Both the position numbers and the translations under genes were made by a program. Below, piece after piece: positions 8,332-16,457 of a stretch of DNA of 64,000 nucleotides. The DNA is from Mycobacterium sp. 155 (GTDB lineage: Bacteria; Actinomycetota; Actinomycetes; Mycobacteriales; Mycobacteriaceae), in NCBI RefSeq assembly GCF_000373905.1, contig NZ_KB892705.1, positions 3,420,477 through 3,484,476 of the forward strand, written 5' to 3'. How positions within the stretch are numbered: the stretch's first letter is position 1; each line of letters starts with the position of its first letter. Below the pieces are notes generated by a model that saw only the letters and a list, made by a program, of their open reading frames with translations, was not told the origin of the DNA and searched no databases.

Positions 8332-9216
8332 TCAGGCGGTCTTCAGCAGCCGGCCAAGCTCGGATCGGCCGGCGTCGTCGAGCGGCAGCAGTGGCAGCCG
8401 TGGCACCCCCACACCCCGGCCCAGCAGGTCGAGACCACCCTTGACGGTGGTCGGCAGACCGCCCGCCACGATGAACTCCAGGAACGACTTGAGTTCGGTG
8501 TAGATGGCCTCGGCCTTCGTCCAGTCACCGGCCTGCGCCGCGGCATACAGGTCCAGGCACGGCTGCGGCAGCAGATTGGGTGCGGCCGTGCACCAGCCCC
8601 TGGCGCCCACCTTGAAAGCCTTGAGGATCATGGGGTTACTGCCGTTGTAGAACGGCAACCGGCCGTCGGTGAGTTCGGCCATGCGCTCCATGCGGGTGAT
8701 GTCGCCGGTGGATTCCTTGACCATCGCGACGTTGTCGATCTCGTTGAACATCCGCACGAGCAATTCGGGGCTCATGTCGATGCCACTGGTCGCGGGGTTG
8801 TTGTAAACCATGATCGGGATGTCGATCGCGGCGCCGACGTTGGCGTAGTGCTGGACGATCTCGCGTTCGGAGAGCTTCCAATAGGAGATCGGCAGGATCA
8901 TCACGGCGTCGGCCCCGGCCTCCTGAGCGTACTGCGCGCGGCGAATTGTGTTGGCCGTGGTGAGATCGGACGCGCCGATGATGACCGGCACCTGGCCGGC
9001 AACCACATCGATCGTAATGTCGACGACTGTGTCGAACTCAGACTCGGTGAGATACGCGGATTCACCCGTGCTGCCGAGCGGGACGATGCCGTGCGCGCCG
9101 GTGTCCACCAATCGATCGACCAGTGCGGCGAGCCTGCCGGTGTCAACCTCGTCGTCGGCGGTGAACGGCGTGACCGGATACGCCAGGATTCCATGAATAT
9201 CTTTGTCTTTTACCAT
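8332..9216 (-). CDS. DapA/N-acetylneuraminate lyase family aldolase
   Basis: The 294-residue TIM-barrel enzyme carries the family signatures PLGSTGESAYLTESE (pyruvate carboxylate binding), MVYNNPATSG (catalytic Tyr) and VAMVKESTGD (Schiff-base Lys). The family condenses or cleaves 2-oxo acids with aldehydes through a lysine-pyruvate imine. It is the last gene of an XRE-cupin/class II aldolase/lyase operon, which argues for a catabolic role rather than lysine synthesis. The substrate cannot be assigned. It lies 31 bases behind the aldolase gene. Confidence 0.88.
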   Translation of the reverse strand: MVKDKDIHGILAYPVTPFTADDEVDTGRLAALVDRLVDTGAHGIVPLGSTGESAYLTESEFDTVVDITIDVVAGQVPVIIGASDLTTANTIRRAQYAQEAGADAVMILPISYWKLSEREIVQHYANVGAAIDIPIMVYNNPATSGIDMSPELLVRMFNEIDNVAMVKESTGDITRMERMAELTDGRLPFYNGSNPMILKAFKVGARGWCTAAPNLLPQPCLDLYAAAQAGDWTKAEAIYTELKSFLEFIVAGGLPTTVKGGLDLLGRGVGVPRLPLLPLDDAGRSELGRLLKTA

Positions 9217-9247
9217 GTTTCAGATTCCTCAGTGGTGATTGGACGGA

Positions 9248-10039
9248 TCAGCTGGTCAGGGCGTCGGGATGACGCACCAGGGCACGTCGCGCGTAGTAAG
9301 CGAAGTTGGCCTGGCTGCGCTTGGGCCGCAGAGTCCAGTCGTGGGCCTCACGGGCCAGCCTCGGGGGCAATTCGGCGATGGTGCCCGCCGCCATCGCGGC
9401 CAGTTGCAGTTTGGCCGCGCGTTCGATCAGCATCGCCAGCGAGCACGCCTCTTCGACGCTGGCGCCGGCGACCACGTGGCCGTGGTGTGCGAGCAGGATG
9501 GCCTTCTTGTCACCCAGTGCGGCACTGATGATCTCGCCCTCCTCGTTGCCCACAGGAACGCCGGGCCAGTCGGGCAGAAACGCGCAGTCGTCGTACAGCG
9601 GCGCCATGTCCATCTGCGAAACCTGCAGCGGCACTTCGAGCATCGACAGCGCCGCGACGTGGAACGGATGGGTGTGCACGATGCACTCGACGTCCGGGCG
9701 GGCCCGATAAATCCATGAGTGGAATCGATTGGCGGGGTTGGCCATACCTTGTCCGTCCAGGACGTTGAGGTCCTCGTCCACGAGCAGCAGGTTGGCATCG
9801 GTGATTTCGTCGAATCCGAGTCCGAGCTGTTGGGTGTAGTAGGTTCCCGGCTTCTCGGCCCGTGCCGTGATCTGTCCGGCCAGGCCCGAGTCATGGCCGG
9901 CGTCGAACAGCGCCCGGCAGGTCAACGCCAGCTTCTGGCGCGTTGTCAGCGGGGAATCCTGCACGTGGCTCGACAGTGCGTCCAGCGCACGCTGCATCAA
10001 CACCTGTTTCGAATCACCAAAGGTTGTAGTGACAGTCAT
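9248..10039 (-). CDS. class II aldolase/adducin family protein
   Basis: The 263-residue protein has the zinc-ligand motifs of class II aldolases: CIVHTHPFHVAALSM and AILLAHHGHVVAGASVEEA, with GLAGQITARAEKPG and NPANRFHSWIYRARPD before them. Members cleave phosphorylated sugars (fuculose, ribulose) or decarboxylate related acids. I chose ATG 10039, preceded by GGGAG; the longer reading from 10072 would begin inside the promoter gap. It is transcribed after the XRE-cupin gene, with a perfect 13-bp inverted repeat between them, and is followed by a DapA-family lyase. Together they suggest a small carbohydrate or oxo-acid catabolic operon. Confidence 0.87.
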   Translation of the reverse strand: MTVTTTFGDSKQVLMQRALDALSSHVQDSPLTTRQKLALTCRALFDAGHDSGLAGQITARAEKPGTYYTQQLGLGFDEITDANLLLVDEDLNVLDGQGMANPANRFHSWIYRARPDVECIVHTHPFHVAALSMLEVPLQVSQMDMAPLYDDCAFLPDWPGVPVGNEEGEIISAALGDKKAILLAHHGHVVAGASVEEACSLAMLIERAAKLQLAAMAAGTIAELPPRLAREAHDWTLRPKRSQANFAYYARRALVRHPDALTS

Positions 10040-10076
10040 CTCCCATGCCTTTCCGAGGACTATTTGACACAATTAG

Positions 10077-10105
10077 GACGATAGGACACTTTGTGTCCTA
10101 TCGTC
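10077..10105. promoter_or_regulatory. perfect 13-bp inverted repeat, likely operator of the aldolase operon
   Basis: GACGATAGGACAC (10077-10089) and GTGTCCTATCGTC (10093-10105) are exact reverse complements around a TTT centre. The repeat sits 38 bases upstream of the aldolase start and just after the XRE-cupin stop, the expected place for the operator of that regulator. It has no T-tract, and its 29-bp length with a 3-base centre suits a dimeric protein better than an RNA terminator. Confidence 0.6.
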
Positions 10106-10134
10106 AATAGTGTGTTGCGTAGCCCGGCGGCCGG

Positions 10135-10668
10135 TCAGCTCTGTCGGGAGCGGCCGAAGTCGGCCTGGGCGACCACGAACACCTCACTACGCGCCGAACC
10201 TCGCTGACGGAGCTGGTGCGGGTGCGCGGCGTCGAAGTATGCGCAGTCGCCGGTATCCAGCATGATGACCTGGTCGGCGTAGCGCAGCTCCACCGATCCC
10301 GCGTGGACGAACACCATCTCCTGGCCGACATGAGCCGGGTGCGGATGCTCACTGAACTCACGGGTGGGATGAACAATGAAGGGCGACATCGCCTTTCCGA
10401 GCATGCCGGCTGCGACAGCGTGGTAGCGGCCGGCTGGACGGTCCACCGCCCGGTCCACCGACAACGTCCCCACCTCGGGATCTTCGGAAAACAATTGCGC
10501 CACGTCGACGTCGAGGACACGGGCCACCTTGATCGCCACGGCAATCGACGGCGTGGAACGCTGTCGTTCGATCTTCGACAGGTAGCTCTTGGTCAGCCCG
10601 GTCGCCTCAGCCAGTTCCTCAAGCGTCATGCCCCGTTGCTGACGCACTGAGCGCAGCAGAGCACTCAT
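10135..10668 (-). CDS. XRE family regulator with C-terminal cupin
   Basis: The 177-residue protein pairs an N-terminal helix-turn-helix (GMTLEELAEATGLTKSYLSK, about residues 13-32) with a C-terminal cupin barrel (HVGQEMVFVHAGSVELRYAD, then DTGDCAYFDAAHPHQL). Such proteins bind a small ligand in the cupin and repress adjacent catabolic genes (PuuR and related regulators). It lies upstream of, and on the same strand as, the class II aldolase and DapA-family lyase genes, and a perfect palindrome separates it from them. The ligand is unknown. Confidence 0.9.
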   Translation of the reverse strand: MSALLRSVRQQRGMTLEELAEATGLTKSYLSKIERQRSTPSIAVAIKVARVLDVDVAQLFSEDPEVGTLSVDRAVDRPAGRYHAVAAGMLGKAMSPFIVHPTREFSEHPHPAHVGQEMVFVHAGSVELRYADQVIMLDTGDCAYFDAAHPHQLRQRGSARSEVFVVAQADFGRSRQS

Positions 10669-10721
10669 CGCACCTCCTGCATTCCTGTCACCGCCAGCCG
10701 AGTTTACCGAATCGCCGATCA

Positions 10722-10734
10722 GACACCAGGTGTC
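10722..10734. promoter_or_regulatory. short palindrome upstream of the XRE-cupin gene
   Basis: GACACC and GGTGTC flank a single A. The half-site GACACC is close to the GGACAC core of the large operator at 10077-10105, so it may be a second, weaker site of the same regulator, 53 bases upstream of its start. Confidence 0.3.
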
Positions 10735-10764
10735 GTCGACGAAGCGGAAGTTTTCACGGGGAAC

Positions 10765-11781
10765 TCAGTCGGCACGCTCCGACGCGATGCTCCAGGGCGG
10801 GAACGGATCAGCGAACCGTAGCCACGATTTTGGGCCTCCCTGGAACTCCTCGTCGGTCAGCATCGCATCGTCCAGTGCGGCACATAGGCCGTCAACGTCC
10901 AGATCCAGTCCGATGAACGCCAATTCCTGCCCGATCGCCAGCATCTCTTCGTCAACACCGAGGGTCCCGTCGACTGCAAGGGGAGCCAGCACGACCATGC
11001 GGCCGACGTGATCCCACTGCGCGACAACGTTGGGCCGGCTCGCAAGTCGGCAGAATCCCACTGAGCGGATCACCTTCCCGAAGCAGCCTGATTCGATGGT
11101 GTAGAGCAGTCGCTCCATTCGGAACGGGTGCAGGGGACGCAAGTGCTCATAGCGCAGCGCGCTCACTCGCGTGTCGGTCATACGGGGATCGAAGTCGCCG
11201 TTGACGAGACGCACCCACCCCGGGCGGTCTTGGCCTGAGGTGTAGGGGGAGCTTGTCGGCGGAAACGTGAGATCGTCACCGTGCAGGCTCAGGTGCGCCT
11301 GCGGGCCGAGGTGACTGATAAGCGCCATCAAAGCCGATAGTTGCCCGGTGGGAAGCGATGTCCAGTTGACAAGCACCACGGCAGACGCGTATTCGATCTG
11401 CCGGGCGATCAGTAGAGCAGCGGCGGTTACGTTGTGTCTGTTCACTGGTGACGTCACCACGTAGTCATCCCGATCAAGGTCATCGAGTAAGTGAACGGCG
11501 TCTACGACACAGACGATGGCCACCAGACGAATGGGAACGTCACCTGCTGCGACCGCGCCAATCAGCCCCAGGACATCGGTATCGGCGGGGAACTCCACCA
11601 CCGTGCCAGCGGCGCACTGGCGCCACCTGAGCAGGTCGATCGCCTCGCTGATCGGATCAGAATCGCCAAGATCGGGGACGGTGAGGAAACTCCGATTGGA
11701 CATGACGGCCAATCCCTTGGCGTGACGCAGGCGCTCCGGTCCGCATGCCCCGACCACTGCGACCATGTCCACGACGTCCAC
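10765..11781 (-). CDS. CobW/COG0523-type protein of the Mrf (ribosome remodelling) kind
   Basis: The C-terminal domain is clear Cob[58 protein letters not shown] and [10 protein letters not shown] with FADPFPPW. The N-terminal G-domain lacks a recognisable GxxGxGK Walker A loop, as I recall for mycobacterial Rv0106 and Mrf, which act in zinc-limitation ribosome remodelling rather than as normal GTPase metallochaperones. The gene diverges from a cysteine-free L36 gene and shares a Zur-like box with it, which supports that role. The start at 11781 is uncertain; GTG codons lie just upstream in frame. Confidence 0.8.
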   Translation of the reverse strand: MDVVDMVAVVGACGPERLRHAKGLAVMSNRSFLTVPDLGDSDPISEAIDLLRWRQCAAGTVVEFPADTDVLGLIGAVAAGDVPIRLVAIVCVVDAVHLLDDLDRDDYVVTSPVNRHNVTAAALLIARQIEYASAVVLVNWTSLPTGQLSALMALISHLGPQAHLSLHGDDLTFPPTSSPYTSGQDRPGWVRLVNGDFDPRMTDTRVSALRYEHLRPLHPFRMERLLYTIESGCFGKVIRSVGFCRLASRPNVVAQWDHVGRMVVLAPLAVDGTLGVDEEMLAIGQELAFIGLDLDVDGLCAALDDAMLTDEEFQGGPKSWLRFADPFPPWSIASERAD

Positions 11782-11832
11782 CAGTGCCTGTCCTCCCCCG
11801 CTGTTTTCGCAGCCCGCTTGGGTTTCGTATTA

Positions 11833-11853
11833 TGATAATGATAATCGTTATCA
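11833..11853. promoter_or_regulatory. Zur-like box between CobW/Mrf-like and rpmJ genes
   Basis: The 21-bp site starts TGATAATGAT and ends CGTTATCA; it is palindromic except at one symmetric pair and the centre. AT-rich sites of this form are the known operators of the zinc repressor Zur. It lies 15 bases before the rpmJ start codon and 52 bases before the divergent CobW-type gene, so one box could control both. Confidence 0.8.
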
Positions 11854-11867
11854 ATAGGGAGGTCAGT

Positions 11868-11990
11868 GTGAAGGTCAGAGCGTCCATCAAGTCGCTGAAG
11901 AACCAGCCTGGGTCACAGGTGGTAAAGCGCAAGGGCAGGGTCTACGTGATCAACAAGCTCAACCCCCGTTTCAAAGGGCGCCAAGGCTGA
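11868..11990 (+). CDS. rpmJ: 50S ribosomal protein L36, cysteine-free (zinc-independent) paralogue
   Basis: The 40-residue product reads [14 protein letters not shown] then [20 protein letters not shown], the C-minus L36 form. It contains no cysteine, whereas the housekeeping L36 has a Cys3His zinc ribbon. C-minus ribosomal proteins replace zinc-binding ones when zinc is scarce, freeing zinc. GTG 11868 follows GGGAGG by a few bases. The Zur-like box directly upstream indicates derepression under zinc limitation. It is shorter than usual gene-finder cut-offs and easily missed. Confidence 0.93.
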   Translation: MKVRASIKSLKNQPGSQVVKRKGRVYVINKLNPRFKGRQG

Positions 11991-12244
11991 CTTGGCCGAT
12001 TCTCGATGAGGCACTATGGCCGTCGCGTCCGCGATGACTGCCGCACCACTAGCCACTGACACGAACGCCGGCAGCGACGAATGGTGCGGCACCTCTTGAA
12101 GATCCGGAGCCGACGAGCAGCAATGTCACGTCTGGAATGCAGCGCGTCCGGCGACGGCCGCCACGGTGCTGTTCATCCGGCACTGGTTCACGGCGCCAGA
12201 CCGCGAGCGGCGTCTCCTTTTGCTCTTTCCGTATCAGCCATCCG
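11991..12244. other. intergenic stretch, no gene seen
   Basis: 254 bases between rpmJ and the end of the class I aldolase gene. I looked for other alternative ribosomal proteins (S14, S18, L28, L33), which often cluster with C-minus L36, and found none in any frame. Confidence 0.5.
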
Positions 12245-13132
12245 TCATGCAATCGAGGCTTGGTAGATGGACTCGATTGACGCGTTGAGTGTTTCGTTGA
12301 ACTCACCGTCGCTTTGATGCGCGGTGAGTCCGTCGAGTAGCACCCGGCTGAAGCTGGCAATCAATCCGGGGTTTCGACGCAATCGGTCGTTGGCGTCATC
12401 GCGACTGTATCCGCCCGAAAGCGCCACTACCCGTGCAACATTCGGGTGAGAAATGAGATCGTCGTAGAAGCCGTCAACCGTCGGGATGGTCACTTTGATA
12501 CCGACCTTCGCGCTGCCCAACGACGAAAGCTTCGCTAGGAGTTCGGACTTCAACAATTCTTCAGCCGACGCCTTGTTGGGCGTGTGGATATCGACCTCCG
12601 GTTCCAGGATCGGTACCAGGTCGGCGGCAAGCACGCGTTCGCCCAGCTCGAACTGCTGCGCAACAACCGACGCTATGCCTTCGGGATCGGCAGCGTGGAT
12701 CACGGATCGCTCCTTGGTGCCGAACACACCCTGGTTACGTGCCCGGACCAGCAGATCGTCAAGGCCCGGAATCGCCTTCATCAACTGGACGCCGGATCGC
12801 TCTGCCTCCAGCCCCTTGTCGATCTTGAGGAACGGGACGATGCCCTTGACCTCCCCCAAATAGGCGGCGGGAGCCTTGCCGTCGATCGGGCGGTCGAGCG
12901 TGCCTTCGAACAGGATCGCACCGAGTACCCGGTCTCGGTTGAAAGCGGGGCTGGTGATGATGCGGGCGCGGGCCTGGTGGATGAGGTCGAACATCTCCGC
13001 CTCCGACGAGTAGCCGGATTCGTCGATACCATAGTCACGCAACGCCTTCGGGCTGCTACCACCACTTTGATCGAGAGCAGCAACGAACCCTTTTCCCTGC
13101 TCGAAGCGACGTATCTGCTGCGGATCAGGCAT
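12245..13132 (-). CDS. fda: class I fructose-bisphosphate aldolase
   Basis: The 295-residue protein begins PDPQQIRRFEQGKGFVAALD and contains QSGGSSPKALRDYGI, ILFEGTLDRPIDGK, VPFLKIDKGLEAE, VPILEPEVDIHTPNK and AKVGIKVTIPTVDGFYDDL, matching bacterial class I aldolases (FdaB type). It splits fructose 1,6-bisphosphate into two trioses through a lysine Schiff base and needs no metal, unlike the zinc-dependent class II enzyme usual in mycobacteria. ATG 13132 follows AAGGAGG. A Zur-like box about 52 bases upstream suggests it is made when zinc is short, replacing the class II enzyme. Confidence 0.93.
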   Translation of the reverse strand: MPDPQQIRRFEQGKGFVAALDQSGGSSPKALRDYGIDESGYSSEAEMFDLIHQARARIITSPAFNRDRVLGAILFEGTLDRPIDGKAPAAYLGEVKGIVPFLKIDKGLEAERSGVQLMKAIPGLDDLLVRARNQGVFGTKERSVIHAADPEGIASVVAQQFELGERVLAADLVPILEPEVDIHTPNKASAEELLKSELLAKLSSLGSAKVGIKVTIPTVDGFYDDLISHPNVARVVALSGGYSRDDANDRLRRNPGLIASFSRVLLDGLTAHQSDGEFNETLNASIESIYQASIA

Positions 13133-13183
13133 CAAACCTCCTTGGGGACTGTGAGCGCAATTACGCTGCCAGCACCAGCTTAC

Positions 13184-13204
13184 TGATAATGATTTTCAAT
13201 AAGT
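13184..13204. promoter_or_regulatory. second Zur-like box, upstream of the class I aldolase
   Basis: The site begins TGATAATGAT, identical over 10 bases to the box at 11833, and matches it at 15 of 21 positions overall. The inner core TGA-TTT-TCA is symmetric, although the outer bases are not. It lies about 52 bases upstream of the aldolase start codon on the strand that drives it. Confidence 0.6.
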
Positions 13205-13406
13205 GTAGCGGTAGTCGACCCCGCAACGATTGGATTCCATGAAGACCTTCGCGCGCACCCGGTCCACTGTCGGCGCATGACCGTCGGCGTGGCCCGACCC
13301 CTGGTCTGTTCACAGCGATCTCGCGGCACGCACTATTCGCACACTTACCTAGGCGACCTACTTTCGGAACTTGTAGCAGGCTCACGCAAGGAAGGAAAGT
13401 TGCGCC

Positions 13407-13757
13407 ATGAAGTCAACACTGCCGATGGTGGCACTGGGTGTAGTGGCCGCAGGCATCACGTTCGCCGGAACGCTGGTGCACCCGGCGCCCGCCTCCGCCG
13501 CCGGCCCTGCCGCGAATATCGGTAATTGGAGCCAGGATTGGCCCCACCACGGCTGGTATCACCCCGAGTGGGGGGCCGGATGGAACAACGGATACCCCGC
13601 GCCCGGCTGGATACCTCCTGCCGGTTGGTATCCGCCAACCGACTGGACCCCACCGGCCGGTTGGTATCCGCCACCCGGTTGGGCACCGCCCCGTGACTGG
13701 GTGGGGCCTTGCGCTGGACCACTTTTCGATCTATTCCATCCACTACGCTGCGCGTGA
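13407..13757 (+). CDS. small secreted Pro/Trp/Gly-rich protein
   Basis: The 116-residue product has a signal peptide (MKSTLPMVALGVVAAGITFA, likely cleavage after APASA near residue 31). The mature part is built from short repeats of the type PPAGWYPP, PPTDWTPP and PPPGWAPP (about residues 63-96) and ends with two cysteines (VGPCAGP and LRCA) that could form a disulfide. Trp, Pro, Tyr and Gly dominate. AAGGAAAG precedes the ATG. It is probably a cell-wall or surface protein; I do not recognise a named family. It stands alone. Confidence 0.78.
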   Translation: MKSTLPMVALGVVAAGITFAGTLVHPAPASAAGPAANIGNWSQDWPHHGWYHPEWGAGWNNGYPAPGWIPPAGWYPPTDWTPPAGWYPPPGWAPPRDWVGPCAGPLFDLFHPLRCA

Positions 13758-13819
13758 TACCGACGCGTACGTCGCGGCGCGGCGCTCATCACCGCGCCGC
13801 GGCGTCTCACCGACTGTCA

Positions 13820-14602
13820 TCATCTGGTTGTTAGGTTGAAGGACGGTTGGGCGGCGATCCAGGTTTCGCCCTCGGCTGCCGCACGCCCCAATGCGCCGTA
13901 TTCGCCCAGATAGTCCGCAACCGCGCCGATCCACGGCACCATGCCGAAGTATCGGAAAACCTTGCGCGGGCGCGGCCGTTTGCCGAGTTCGTCGCCGACA
14001 GCATTCAGGATGCCGGCGAGGTGCCAGAGTTTACCGAGCAACGGTACGTCCGGCGATTCGGTCGAAGAGTCATCTGAACCCGTTGCGGTGGAATCGTCGT
14101 CGATCTCACGTGAGCACAACACCGACGCCAACAGCCGCACCTGCGTCGACCGGTCGGTGATCCCGTACTCCCGCGCGACGGCACACAGCACCAGAGCCTG
14201 GCTGGCGAATCCGAACAGATCCTGAATGGGCAGCCGATCGGCGAAAATCCCGAACGCCCCGGGAAACGCGACCAGAACAGTGTCGATCGCACCGACCCTG
14301 CGCACCCACCAGTGAATCCGGGCCGCGCGGTCCTTGCGTTCCCAGGAGCGGGTGCCCGGCACGTCGGCGCAGTCGAGCATCTTGGCGGCGAGATCGAGCA
14401 CGACGTCAGCGCACCCACTGCCGGCCCCGGCATTTTCGCTCCTCGCGTGCGCACCGAGATCGTGGGTGCGGCGCCGCAATCCGAGCGGATCGGCTTCCGA
14501 CAGCACGTCGAGGATGACGTCGGCCACGTCCACAGCCCGCCGCAGTGCATCTACGACCTCGGCGTCGGACAACTGCGCTTTGGGCAACACGGAAAGTCCC
14601 AT
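13820..14602 (-). CDS. conserved hypothetical protein
   Basis: About 260 residues, no recognised domain. A mostly helical protein is suggested, with weakly hydrophobic stretches (TVLVAFPGAFGIFADRLP, FGFASQALVLCAVAREYG) that are too short or too polar for certain membrane helices, and an acidic/Ser-Thr-rich insert (EIDDDSTATGSDDSSTES, about residues 167-184). Codon use looks genuinely coding (GC-rich third positions). I chose ATG 14602 (MGLSVLPKAQ); ATG 14623 is possible. It stands between a secreted protein gene and an SDR gene with no clear operon partner. Confidence 0.6.
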   Translation of the reverse strand: MGLSVLPKAQLSDAEVVDALRRAVDVADVILDVLSEADPLGLRRRTHDLGAHARSENAGAGSGCADVVLDLAAKMLDCADVPGTRSWERKDRAARIHWWVRRVGAIDTVLVAFPGAFGIFADRLPIQDLFGFASQALVLCAVAREYGITDRSTQVRLLASVLCSREIDDDSTATGSDDSSTESPDVPLLGKLWHLAGILNAVGDELGKRPRPRKVFRYFGMVPWIGAVADYLGEYGALGRAAAEGETWIAAQPSFNLTTR

Positions 14603-14675
14603 ACCGCTATTTTTACGGGTCAACCCGCGCCGTGTCTCGCCAGCACACTCCGGTCAAGTCCAGCTCACCGCCATC

Positions 14676-15455
14676 TCAACCCTGGCTGCCCTGCCGCCGG
14701 AACGGCGCAGCGTCACCAAAGCGTTGACCACCGTCGATGACGAACGTCTCCCCGGTCACCCAACCCGCCGAGTCGGACACCAAGAACGCGATGGCCGAAG
14801 CGACGTCCTCCGGTTCGCCTATGCGCCCCAACGCGGTGACCAAATTCAGTTGGCCCTCATACTCTTTCCACAACGCCTCGGCTAGCTTGGTACGCACCAC
14901 ACCCGGGGCCACCGCGTTGACCCGCACCGTGGGTGAGAGCTCCAGTGCCAGCTGTTTGGTGAGGTGAATGAGCGCCGCCTTCGATGCGTTGTACAGGCCC
15001 AGGTTCGGCTCGAATCCCATACCGCCGATGGACGCGGTGTTGACGACGGAACCACCGTGCTCACCCATCCAGGCCCGGGTGGCCAACGAAGTCCATAGGA
15101 TCGGCGCCCACAGGTTGACCTCGAAGGTTTTGACGAACCGGGTGTGGTCCTGGTCGATGAGCGGACCGAAAGACGGGTTGGTGCCGGCATTGTTGACCAG
15201 AATATCGATGCTGCCGAATCGTTCCAACGTCAGGTCGATGCACCGCGCGGCGGCCTGTTCGTCGACAGCGTGCGCGGCGACACCCAGAGCGTTGCCGTCC
15301 ACTTTCGCCGCCGCAGCGTCGGCGGAGTCCTGTCTTCTCGAGGTCAGGACCACATTGCCGCCGGCGGCGGCAATCGCTTGTGCCGCAGCCAGACCGATAC
15401 CACGGGAGCCGCCGGTGATGATCGCGGTGCGGCCGGTGAGATCCAATCCGCTCAT
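14676..15455 (-). CDS. SDR family oxidoreductase (FabG-like)
   Basis: The 259-residue enzyme has all classical short-chain dehydrogenase features: TAIITGGSRGIGLAAAQA (NAD(P)-binding glycine motif, residues about 9-26), DILVNNAGTNPSFGP, VNTASIGGMG (catalytic Ser region), LYNASKAALIHLTK (catalytic Tyr-x3-Lys) and VNAVAPGVVRT. It ends FVIDGGQRFGDAAPF. The substrate is unknown. Its ATG overlaps the stop codon of a 19-codon reading frame that has its own ribosome binding site, so translation may be coupled to that leader. Confidence 0.9.
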   Translation of the reverse strand: MSGLDLTGRTAIITGGSRGIGLAAAQAIAAAGGNVVLTSRRQDSADAAAAKVDGNALGVAAHAVDEQAAARCIDLTLERFGSIDILVNNAGTNPSFGPLIDQDHTRFVKTFEVNLWAPILWTSLATRAWMGEHGGSVVNTASIGGMGFEPNLGLYNASKAALIHLTKQLALELSPTVRVNAVAPGVVRTKLAEALWKEYEGQLNLVTALGRIGEPEDVASAIAFLVSDSAGWVTGETFVIDGGQRFGDAAPFRRQGSQG

Positions 15456-15511
15456 GCCGATGCCCCGGACCGGTACTGACGAGCGCGGTCGGAAACATCG
15501 AACAGTGACAT
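15452..15511 (-). CDS. 19-codon reading frame coupled to the SDR gene, possible leader or gene remnant
   Basis: ATG 15511 follows CAGGAG and encodes MSLFDVSDRARQYRSGASA, then TGA overlapping the SDR start as ATGA. The opening FDVSDRARQYR resembles, from memory, the N-termini of some acyl-CoA dehydrogenases, so it could be the first codons of a deleted fadE gene now joined to the SDR gene. It could equally be a coupling leader peptide. Expression is unproven. Confidence 0.4.
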   Translation of the reverse strand: MSLFDVSDRARQYRSGASA

Positions 15512-15647
15512 GAGAACTCCTGAATTCGTCGTCAACCGGCGTCCACGCCAGCGTATGACCTACACGGTGATGACGGGTTCTCCTACCGGGCCGGCTGCGA
15601 AACCGAGTCCGGCCAACACGGATCAGGCACAGCATCGCCCACACCTA

Positions 15648-15665
15648 GACCTTATCGTGACCTTA
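15648..15665. promoter_or_regulatory. 11-bp-spaced direct repeat in a divergent promoter
   Basis: GACCTTA occurs at 15648-15654 and 15659-15665, one helical turn apart, in the AT-richer gap between two divergent SDR genes. It may be a regulator site; no regulator gene is adjacent. Confidence 0.3.
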
Positions 15666-15775
15666 GTCATCTCTTATTTTTCTTAATCTCGGTGTACGGT
15701 TGCCCTATCCGGTTGTCGTGGCGGGCGAGCGCACTCGTACGTTTCAGCCCCCACTATCAGCGAAAGGAACCGAAT

Positions 15776-16441
15776 ATGCAGAGCCAACGGATCGCTCTGG
15801 TGACCGGTGCATCGCGAGGCATCGGAGCCGAAATCGCACTCCAGCTCGCGCATCCTGACATCCATGTGGTGGTGAACTACCGATCCAATACGGACCGAGC
15901 GGACTACGTCGCGGACGCCATCCGCTGCGCCGGTGGGCACGCCTCAACTGCCGCGGCCGACATCTTCGACGAAGCAGCCGTCGCTGCGATGATCGACGAC
16001 ATCGGAAACCGCTTCGGACAACTCGACATGCTGGTGCTCAACGCATCGGGCCGGCTGCAGCACTGCACCGAGCCGGGCACCGCCATGCACCTCAACCGCG
16101 ACGCGCAGCGACGTCTAGCGCGATTGGCCCTGCCCCTGATCCCCGCTGGAGGCCGCATCGTCTTCGTCACCAACCACCAGGCACACTTCTATCCCCACAA
16201 GGCAGTGCCGAAGGGTTACACAACCGTCGCCGCCGGCATGCGGGCCGGAGAGACCACTCTGCACGCGATGCGCAGGGAATTCGACCGACACGGGATCAAC
16301 TTCACCGTGGTGTCAGGCGAGATCATCTACGGAACCACCATCGACTTCGCCGCAGCAGTCGCCGACGCCGCGACTTCGCCCGGCCACCCCAGCATCGTCT
16401 ACGTCAACGGATCCGATCACCTCATGCACCAACCCGCCTAG
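15776..16441 (+). CDS. atypical SDR family protein lacking the Tyr-x3-Lys motif
   Basis: The 221-residue protein keeps the cofactor motif [18 protein letters not shown] and the LVLNASGR strand. At the catalytic region, [14 protein letters not shown] replaces the Ser strand and [13 protein letters not shown] has Tyr but no Lys four positions later; related SDRs with YxPVAxSKxAGE have the Lys that is here Met. It may bind a nucleotide without classical reductase activity. The C-terminal part is short ([16 protein letters not shown]). ATG 15776 follows GAAAGGAA. It diverges from the canonical SDR at 15455. Confidence 0.8.
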   Translation: MQSQRIALVTGASRGIGAEIALQLAHPDIHVVVNYRSNTDRADYVADAIRCAGGHASTAAADIFDEAAVAAMIDDIGNRFGQLDMLVLNASGRLQHCTEPGTAMHLNRDAQRRLARLALPLIPAGGRIVFVTNHQAHFYPHKAVPKGYTTVAAGMRAGETTLHAMRREFDRHGINFTVVSGEIIYGTTIDFAAAVADAATSPGHPSIVYVNGSDHLMHQPA

Positions 16442-16457
16442 CCAGGTCTCACCGCTC

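Noticed and set aside
13559..13810. Gly/Gln repeat protein on the reverse strand opposite the secreted Pro/Trp-rich protein
   Set aside because: Its repeats simply mirror the forward repeats; the forward frame has a signal peptide and a ribosome binding site.
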